A stretch of DNA of 64,000 bases, taken from the NCBI GenBank assembly GCA_903922735.1, contig CAIXUZ010000049.1:19439-83438 (forward strand), written 5' to 3'. The notes beneath the pieces are model-generated. The model was given only the letters and a program-made list of their open reading frames with translations, did not search any database and was not told the DNA's origin. Source of the stretch: an uncultured Verrucomicrobia subdivision 3 bacterium (GTDB lineage Bacteria > Verrucomicrobiota > Verrucomicrobiia > Limisphaerales > UBA11358). Made by a program: the position numbers and the translations under genes. Shown here piece by piece: positions 58,525-64,000 of this stretch. Position 1 is the first letter of the stretch. The number at the start of each line of letters is the position of its first letter.

Positions 58525-59145
58525 ATGCCACTCATTCATGTTTCATTGGGCTTCATGGAATACAAGGACTACGAACTGGACGACTTTGCCACCAAAGTGG
58601 TCATCGACTGCACCGCCAATGCGGGCACCTTGGGCACTCTGCCAGTGTCGATGACGGTGTTGGACGGCGCGCAAAAGAGTTTCCACACCGCCCTTTCTCT
58701 GGTCAAAGGCGGCGGCACTGACACCACCGCGGATAAAACCGCCAAACGCCTCACCCTGCTGGGCCTCCTGCGCCAAAATGCGCTAGCCCTCCAAGCCAAA
58801 CCCGGTTTGACCGAAACCGACGTGAATTTGAGCGGCTACAAACCCGTCGTGTCCGGTTCCCATGCGCCCGTGGCCGTGAACGTGCCGGCCATCCTCGATG
58901 TCATCAACGTGGCCTCCACCAAGCTGGGCTTTAAGATCACGCCGGTGGCGGGCGCGGTTTTTTACGAATTTCAAGGCAAGGTGGGGAACAATCCGGCGCA
59001 ACTGCTGGGCACCGTCAAGAGCACCCGGAACATTGTCATGGAGAACCTGATATCCGGCACGACGTATGTCCTGCAAGTGCGCGCCGGTTATGGCGGCAAC
59101 CGCTTCAGCGAGTGGAGCGAGCCGGTCACCCACATGTGCACCTAG
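58525..59145 (+). CDS. FN3-domain protein, paralogue of the gene at 26038
   Basis: About 206 residues from the ATG at 58525, which has AAGAAAGGA just upstream; the track start at 58444 has no such site. It begins 'MPLIHVSLGFMEYKDYELDD', followed by a helical segment rich in Ala/Thr. A C-terminal FN3-like domain runs from about residue 115, with 'LGFKITPVAGAVFYEFQGKV', then 'GTTYVLQVRAGYGGNRFSEW' to the end. No signal peptide. It lacks the small 'NQFNGLKALID' neighbour that accompanies the other paralogue. Function unknown. Confidence 0.8.
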   Translation: MPLIHVSLGFMEYKDYELDDFATKVVIDCTANAGTLGTLPVSMTVLDGAQKSFHTALSLVKGGGTDTTADKTAKRLTLLGLLRQNALALQAKPGLTETDVNLSGYKPVVSGSHAPVAVNVPAILDVINVASTKLGFKITPVAGAVFYEFQGKVGNNPAQLLGTVKSTRNIVMENLISGTTYVLQVRAGYGGNRFSEWSEPVTHMCT

Positions 59146-59154
59146 GGAGAATTT

Positions 59155-59230
59155 CCCCGCGAGATTCGTTTTAGGCAAGAGAGTTCCTTCTTTCCTCTCT
59201 TGCGGTTGCCGGGTCTCGCGGGGTTTTTAT
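59155..59230 (+). terminator. Nested-hairpin terminator after the FN3 gene
   Basis: The outer stem CCCCGCGAGA / TCTCGCGGGG is followed by TTTTTATTTT. An inner stem pairs GCAAGAGAG with CTCTCTTGC. The size and nesting are unusual for a simple terminator. Confidence 0.8.
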
Positions 59231-59440
59231 TTTCCCGCGCCAAGGAGACGGACTGAAGATCTTCAGGTTAGTTCGGCAACCGCCCTCATCCCGGCCTTCT
59301 TGTATCTGAATTTCCGTCTAACCTTGTCTGTGAGTAATGGCTCCCCCGGGGAGAAGGAGAAACGTTCACCGCGTCGGCGGACAACCTTGCGCTGGATTGG
59401 CCGGACCATCAACCGAACTCCAAAAAACTTGAATGGTGAT

Positions 59441-59478
59441 CCCCTCTCCTTGGGGAGAGGGCCAGGGTGAGGGAGGAC
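59441..59478. repeat. Dispersed repeat copy
   Basis: CCCTCTCCTTGGGGAGAGGG is followed by CCAGGGTGAGGGAGGAC. The same consensus occurs at 25164-25201 and inverted at 28503-28542. Confidence 0.8.
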
Positions 59479-59498
59479 GTGAAAACAATGTTTGCCAT

Positions 59499-59940
59499 CG
59501 CCCCGCCCAGCACCAGCGGCGCGGCATCTTTGTAGAACCAAGATTCCGTTTTGCCCAAGCTCCGTCAGGAGCGGCATGATGAAAATAGCCCAGCCATTCA
59601 TGGCTGGGTGGTGAATCCCAAAGCAGATTGAGTCCCGCAAGGGACGGCAGAAATAGGGGTGGCCGTCCGCAAGGACCTTTCGTCCCTGACGGGACTTTTC
59701 ATCATCGGAAACCGGCAACCCAGCACTAAAGTGCTGGGCTATTTTCAAGGGACTGGCTGGAATGGATTTAAAATAAGCTCCAGCGCCAGCGGCGCGGCAT
59801 CTTTGTAGAACCAAGATTCCAATTTGGAAAAGCTCCGTCAGGAGCGGCATCAGATTATGTCGCTCCTACGGAGCTAAAATTATCGGGACATTGAGCCTAC
59901 CAAGATTTCGCGCCTACGGCGCTGGGGTTGAGAACTGGTT
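59499..59940. repeat. Cluster of at least nine short perfect hairpins and a ~75-bp direct repeat
   Basis: Hairpins include GCTCC-GTCA-GGAGC (59559 and again 59832), CCCAGCCAT-TC-ATGGCTGGG (59589), GTCCC-GCAA-GGGAC (59632), GTCC-GCAA-GGAC (59665), GTCCC-TGAC-GGGAC (59682), CCCAGCACT-AA-AGTGCTGGG (59719), GCTCC-TAC-GGAGC (59862) and GCGCC-TAC-GGCGC (59910). A roughly 75-bp block containing GGCGCGGCATCTTTGTAGAA is present at about 59501 and 59779. The minus ORF at 59263-59850 is composed of these repeats and is not a gene in my view. The rest of 59231-59961 holds nothing else that I can support. Confidence 0.85.
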
Positions 59941-59961
59941 CCGGGGTGATGGCAAAAGGTT

Positions 59962-60771
59962 TCAGGGGCTTTCCCAAAATCCCTGTTCCTTCAGATTCTT
60001 CTTCGCCGCCGCATGGGCTTCGGGCGTCTCGATAAGCAACAGGATCGATGGTTCGGGAAGATATTTGAACACGCTCGCGGAACGCCATTCCCCGGTTTGT
60101 TCATTCGGCCCGCTGGGAACCATGATGCTCCACAAATGGACTTTGGTAATATCAACAAATGCAGAGCTGACCGGGTCCATGTCCACACGAATCTTGTTCT
60201 GCGCCTTCAAATCCTCTGCCAGTTGCTTTAGTTTTTGGGGGATTTTGTAGGCCCGACATTCAAGCTGGCTGGGATTTCTGGACAAATGAATGGCATCAGG
60301 CTTCTCATCATAGTCCATTCCCACAGTTTCGGACAGGAACATAAACTCGCAGCTCAATGAATGGCGCGCCATGAATTTTCCCGTGTAGGGAAAGGTTTCA
60401 AATCCACTCGCGCCTTTTTTGAGCCAGTTGGTATCATCCTGACGGTAATTGGCGATCAAGACATTCATCACGTCCTTGAACGGCGAGTCCGGTGGCAGGG
60501 CAACAATTTTTACCGGGGTCGTGTCCAGATACACCGCTTGCGTCACGGAACCATTGCTGACCTTGGCAACCAGTGCGTTGACTTTGGCAACCACCTCGCT
60601 GACTGTCGCGTTGGAAAAAACTTGTTCAGGCAAAATACAGGAGTCCCAACGATAAGGACGTTGATGCGAAACGTGCGTGGCCGAGATCCGGGTGAAAAAC
60701 GTAAAAAGGACTGATAGCAGAAAAATCATTCCAGCAATCGAGGCAAGAATGATTTTTGTTCTGCGTTTCAT
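59962..60771 (-). CDS. Membrane-anchored protein of unknown function (STN-like segment)
   Basis: The 269-residue protein has one N-terminal TM helix ('IILASIAGMIFLLSVLFTFF') and a soluble remainder outside the cytoplasm. A central stretch, 'CEFMFLSETVGMDYDEKPDA' with 'IHLSRN' after it, resembles the short secretin/TonB N-terminal (STN) fold pattern; this is a weak, by-eye match. No catalytic motif is present. It lies 12 bp after ispG on the same strand and may be co-transcribed. Confidence 0.65.
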   Translation of the reverse strand: MKRRTKIILASIAGMIFLLSVLFTFFTRISATHVSHQRPYRWDSCILPEQVFSNATVSEVVAKVNALVAKVSNGSVTQAVYLDTTPVKIVALPPDSPFKDVMNVLIANYRQDDTNWLKKGASGFETFPYTGKFMARHSLSCEFMFLSETVGMDYDEKPDAIHLSRNPSQLECRAYKIPQKLKQLAEDLKAQNKIRVDMDPVSSAFVDITKVHLWSIMVPSGPNEQTGEWRSASVFKYLPEPSILLLIETPEAHAAAKKNLKEQGFWESP

Positions 60772-60783
60772 GACAAAGAAAAT

Positions 60784-62559
60784 TTATTTTTCAACCACTT
60801 CCGGCTCCACCCATTTGCCATGTTCCTTGATGAGGTCCACGAGCCGTTCCACGGCTTCGGCTTCGGGGATGTTGAACTTGATGGCCTGCTTGCCGACGTA
60901 GAGGTTGATCTTGTTCGGGGCACCGCCCACGTAGCCAAAGTCCGCATCCGCCATCTCACCGGGGCCGTTTACAATGCAACCCATGATGGCGATCTTCACA
61001 CCCTTGAGATGTTCCGTCCGCGCCTTGATGCGCGCCGTGACGGTCTGGAGATTGAACAGCGTCCGGCCACAGCTCGGGCACGCCACGTAGTCCGTCTTGA
61101 AGGAACGGCAGCCCGCCGCCTGCAAAACATTGAACGCCAGCCGCAGGGAAAGCCCCGCGCCGCTCTCGCCGCGAATGAGAATCGCGTCGCCGATGCCATC
61201 CGCCAGCAGCGCGCCAATGACCACGCCCGCCTGCAACAAGGCGATGTTCGGCGCGAGCGGCACCGGTTCGAAATTGATGCAGTCTTTCAGCAGAATGGGG
61301 TTGTTGCGCCCCAGCCGCTTGAGCTTCGCCGCCAGCAGTCGGAAGGCCGTGATGGCCGGTAATTTCACGCCGTCCTTCACGGTGACAAGCTGCGTGTCGC
61401 AGTTGATCTCAAAATCCTGCGTCGGGTCGATCTCGAAGACGTTCAAGTCCTCATAGACCGCCTCGGGCCGCACGTCGTCCTTCGGGCGGACCTTCGGCGC
61501 AACCTTGTCCCAGGTAGCCCGGGTGACGACGACGCGGATGAGCTGTTCGCCACCGCACTTGATGTTGTCATTGAGCGGAATCTCGGGCGTCTCGCGCTTC
61601 TCAAAATGGAAGGGGTCAAAGGGAAATTCGGAGTTCGGCAGGCGGAACACGGAATTGGACAGCTTGGGAATCAAGGACAACAGATCGCGGCACACCGGAA
61701 TCTCGTGCGGTGAATCTTCCGTGAGCGAAACGCGAATCGTGTCGCCCAACCCGTCGCAGAGCAACGAACCGATGCCAATAGCTGACTTGATGCGACCGTC
61801 TTCACCCTCACCGGCCTCGGTGACGCCGAGGTGGATGGGATAATTCCAATCCGCGCCCAGTTCATTCAGTCGCGCCACGAGCAGGCGGTAGCATTCGATC
61901 ATCACCTTCGGGTTGCTCGACTTCATGGAAAACTTGAAGTTGTGGAAGTCGTGCTTGCGGCAGATGTGGGCAAACTCCAGCGCGCTCTCGATCATGCCCA
62001 GCGGCGAATCGCCAAAACGGTTCATGATGCGGTCAGACAGCGAGCCGTGGTTGGTGCCGATGCGGATGGCGCGCTTGAGCCGCTTGCATTCCAGCACGAG
62101 CGGCGTGAACTTCTCCTCGATGCGCGTCAGCTCCTCGGCATATTGCGCGTCGGAGTATTCCTTGATGGCAAACTTCTTGGTGTCGGCGTAATTGCCGGGA
62201 TTCACCCGGATGACTTCCACCCACTTCACCGCTTCCATCGCGGCTTCGGGCTTGAAATGGATGTCCGCCACAATCGGCACCGTCACGCCATGCTGGCGCA
62301 GCCCGGCGACGATGTTCTGCAAATTGGCCGCATCTTTCACCGTCGGCGCCGTGATGCGCACGATCTGGCAGCCGACTTTGACGAGGTCCAGCGTCTGCTG
62401 CACGCTGGCGGCGGTGTCCATCGTGTCGCAGGTGATCATGGACTGCACAACGACGGGATGATCGCCACCGATGATGACGCCGCCCTGCGCCGGATCGCCA
62501 ATGACGATCTCGCGCGTTTTACGACGTTGGAAAAAATACGGAGATTCGCAGTAACGCAT
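60784..62559 (-). CDS. ispG: 4-hydroxy-3-methylbut-2-en-1-yl diphosphate synthase, long form
   Basis: IspG carries out the penultimate step of the MEP isoprenoid pathway with a [4Fe-4S] cluster. The TIM barrel region has 'VVVQSMITCDTMDTAASVQQ', 'PIVADIHFKPEAAMEAVKWV' and 'RIGTNHGSLSDRIMNRFGD'. The cluster region has 'ACPSCGRTLFNLQT' and 'IAIMGCIVNGPGEMADADFG'. From the ATG at 62559 it is 591 residues, the long form with an inserted middle domain, as in plants and Chlamydiae (E. coli IspG is about 370). The track start at 62616 adds 19 residues. It is downstream of rseP. Confidence 0.96.
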   Translation of the reverse strand: MRYCESPYFFQRRKTREIVIGDPAQGGVIIGGDHPVVVQSMITCDTMDTAASVQQTLDLVKVGCQIVRITAPTVKDAANLQNIVAGLRQHGVTVPIVADIHFKPEAAMEAVKWVEVIRVNPGNYADTKKFAIKEYSDAQYAEELTRIEEKFTPLVLECKRLKRAIRIGTNHGSLSDRIMNRFGDSPLGMIESALEFAHICRKHDFHNFKFSMKSSNPKVMIECYRLLVARLNELGADWNYPIHLGVTEAGEGEDGRIKSAIGIGSLLCDGLGDTIRVSLTEDSPHEIPVCRDLLSLIPKLSNSVFRLPNSEFPFDPFHFEKRETPEIPLNDNIKCGGEQLIRVVVTRATWDKVAPKVRPKDDVRPEAVYEDLNVFEIDPTQDFEINCDTQLVTVKDGVKLPAITAFRLLAAKLKRLGRNNPILLKDCINFEPVPLAPNIALLQAGVVIGALLADGIGDAILIRGESGAGLSLRLAFNVLQAAGCRSFKTDYVACPSCGRTLFNLQTVTARIKARTEHLKGVKIAIMGCIVNGPGEMADADFGYVGGAPNKINLYVGKQAIKFNIPEAEAVERLVDLIKEHGKWVEPEVVEK

Positions 62560-62682
62560 GGCTAGAGTTTCGAATTGGAGATTAAAAGTTGCAAGTGCAT
62601 TTCGCGCGACGCCCAAACAGAGACGCTAGGGAAACCACTGGCCATGCGCCTTCGCCGCCGGCGCATCCTGCGCGCGAGCGGC

Positions 62683-64000
62683 TCACTTTTGAGGGGCGGC
62701 AAAGATGACCTTCACCTCGCGTTCGGCCCGGGAACTGCGGAACCAGTCACCGGCGTCAAAGAACGCGATGTAAATCATGAAGGCGATCAGCAACGCAGCG
62801 AAACCGGACTGGATTTTTTCCAGAATTTTCCCGCTCACCGGACGGCGGCGGACGGCTTCAATCAACGACAGCGTGATGTGACCGCCATCCAGCACCGGCA
62901 GCGGCAGCAGATTAAGCAGCGCCAGATTCACATTCAGGATGACGCTGAACCACAGCACGCGGCGCCAGCCGTCCTCGTCTTCAAACAGATTGCTATAGAC
63001 GCGGATAATCATCACCGCACCGCCGAGCTGCTGGACGCCGATCTCGCCTTTTTTGGAGAACAACGCGCCAAAGGTGTTGAAAATCTGTCCGGCACTGGCC
63101 GATATTTGCTCCAGCGGACCGGGGTGCACCAGCACCGTGCCGTTGCCGCTCTGCCAGGAAATGATGCCCAGCATCGGCGTCGCATTCGTCGGCTGCAACG
63201 GTTTCACCGGCAGGATGGTGCGGTCGAATTTTTCGGTGCCGCGCAGCACCGTGAGCGTCATGGGCTTGACGACGCCGTTGCTCATCGCCGCCTCGGCATC
63301 CACCACCGGCCAGCAGCTGAATAGCTTTTCCCCGTTCAAAGCCACCACCTGATCCCCCTGCTTCAGACCGGCCAAGGCCGCCGGACTATTGCTGCCCACT
63401 TCATAAATCCCCGCCTTGCTGGCGGGAGAAATCAACACCTGCCGGAGCGCGCGGCGTTCGTACCATTTCGTCGTGCGATGAAACGGCACGGCGTAGGCCA
63501 TCGCCTCTTTTCCATTGCGAAGATATTTGATGGCGATGTTTGTGCCCGTGCTGGTAACGATCCGCCACGTCACGCTGTCGGCGGAAGTCGGGGCGAAATG
63601 TTTTACCGGCTGCCCGTCCACTTCCAGAATGGTGTCGCCCGGACGCAGGCCCGCCGACCACGCCGGTCCCGGCAAACCATTCGCATCCGTCTGCGCCACC
63701 CAGCCGATGGTCGTGGTGTTGTCAGCCTCGTTGCTGGGCTTGCCCACTTGCCAGACAACGATGGCAAACACCACCGCCAGCAGAAAACTGAAGAGCGGTC
63801 CGGCGAACGCCACGATGATTTTGTCGAGCGGCGTGACATTCGGCAGCGTTTCCGCTTTTTCATCCGTCTTGCCTTCGATGGTTTCCATCGTGGCCATTTG
63901 CGGCAGCGAGACGTAGCCGCCGGCGGGAATCCAGCCGAGGGCGTATTCGATGTCGCCGATTTTCTTCTTCCAGATGGGCTTGCCGAACCAGATGGCGAAG
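62683..64000 (-). CDS. rseP: RseP-type site-2 zinc metalloprotease, 5' end outside window
   Basis: The track ORF starts at 63897, but the frame stays open to the right edge with 'GKPIWKKKIGDIEYALGWIP' and 'AGGYVSLPQM', so the start and the HEXXH motif lie beyond 64000. PDZ-like segments are visible ('AGLRPGDTILEVDGQPVKHF' and 'AALAGLKQGDQVVALNGEKL'). The second catalytic motif is 'LNLLPLPVLDGGHI' near the C-terminus. It is a membrane protease that cuts membrane-anchored regulators. Next to ispG, this resembles the dxr-rseP-ispG cluster known from many bacteria; dxr would then lie just outside. Confidence 0.95.
   Translation of the reverse strand, partial: FAIWFGKPIWKKKIGDIEYALGWIPAGGYVSLPQMATMETIEGKTDEKAETLPNVTPLDKIIVAFAGPLFSFLLAVVFAIVVWQVGKPSNEADNTTTIGWVAQTDANGLPGPAWSAGLRPGDTILEVDGQPVKHFAPTSADSVTWRIVTSTGTNIAIKYLRNGKEAMAYAVPFHRTTKWYERRALRQVLISPASKAGIYEVGSNSPAALAGLKQGDQVVALNGEKLFSCWPVVDAEAAMSNGVVKPMTLTVLRGTEKFDRTILPVKPLQPTNATPMLGIISWQSGNGTVLVHPGPLEQISASAGQIFNTFGALFSKKGEIGVQQLGGAVMIIRVYSNLFEDEDGWRRVLWFSVILNVNLALLNLLPLPVLDGGHITLSLIEAVRRRPVSGKILEKIQSGFAALLIAFMIYIAFFDAGDWFRSSRAEREVKVIFAAPQK

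Noticed and set aside
59263-59850. 195-aa minus-strand ORF with duplicated 'GILVLQRCRAAGAG' blocks
   Set aside because: It is translated from the hairpin cluster and the CCCTCTCC dispersed repeat. The duplicated protein blocks equal the DNA direct repeat, so it is a repeat artefact.

Overview
The window looks like a chromosomal segment of a Verrucomicrobiota-type bacterium. I infer this from protein families, GC-rich coding, weak Shine-Dalgarno use and the kinds of dispersed repeats; there is no rRNA to prove it. All housekeeping genes are intact. The gene content suggests an organism able to ferment: pyruvate:ferredoxin oxidoreductase, an ADP-forming acetate-CoA ligase-type enzyme, a complete NAD-linked [NiFe] hydrogenase operon with most of its maturation genes, and a membrane pyrophosphatase. 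It can also assimilate sulfate and probably uses fucosylated glycans (GH95).

Layout. 1-3.5 kb (minus): a GNAT acetyltransferase cut by the window edge, and alaS, which carries an in-frame array of 21-bp repeats. 3.6-7.8 kb: a six-PAS hybrid histidine kinase. 8-10.4 kb: a 6S RNA gene, rarA, and the 5-formyl-THF cyclo-ligase gene; opposite them, a 56-codon lipoprotein gene (absent from the ORF track) is coupled to a coiled-coil membrane protein. 11.4-12.3 kb: a UbiA-family prenyltransferase. 12.4-17.1 kb: cysI-cysH-cysD-cysN. 17.2 kb: a HicA toxin remnant. 17.7-23.5 kb: a PocR/AraC regulator, a NarL-type two-component pair and an acetate-CoA ligase/GNAT fusion. 23.6-31.1 kb: an accessory region with a Kelch-type exported protein, an FN3 protein and its small neighbour, a second 21-bp array, a CII-like regulator, a helicase-associated-domain repeat protein and several dispersed repeats. 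31.1-35.8 kb: nifJ and a DHOD-like gene. 35.8-47.5 kb (minus): hoxEFUYH, hoxW, hypF, hypC, hypD, hypE, then a radical SAM gene. 48-50.5 kb: membrane pyrophosphatase, divergent from hox. 50.8-57.9 kb: GH95, comF, accD and a second hybrid kinase. 57.9-60 kb: a third 21-bp array, a second FN3 paralogue and a cluster of small perfect hairpins. 60-64 kb (minus): rseP (cut by the edge), ispG and a membrane-anchored protein of unknown function.

How the genes fit together (inference). PFOR makes acetyl-CoA and reduced ferredoxin. The acetate-CoA ligase could convert acetyl-CoA to acetate plus ATP. HoxEFUYH could release electrons as H2, and the pyrophosphatase could recover energy from PPi. The hydrogenase operon holds hypC, D, E and F but not hypA or hypB, so the nickel-insertion proteins must be encoded elsewhere.

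The strongest unexplained signal is a set of three arrays, unrelated in sequence but all with a strict 21-bp period: 10 units inside alaS, 14 units at 26.9 kb and 12 units at 58.0 kb. Many units have internal dyad symmetry, and each array can be read as heptapeptide repeats. The two intergenic arrays each lie 220-280 bp upstream of a paralogous FN3-protein gene. I know of no named system that matches this.
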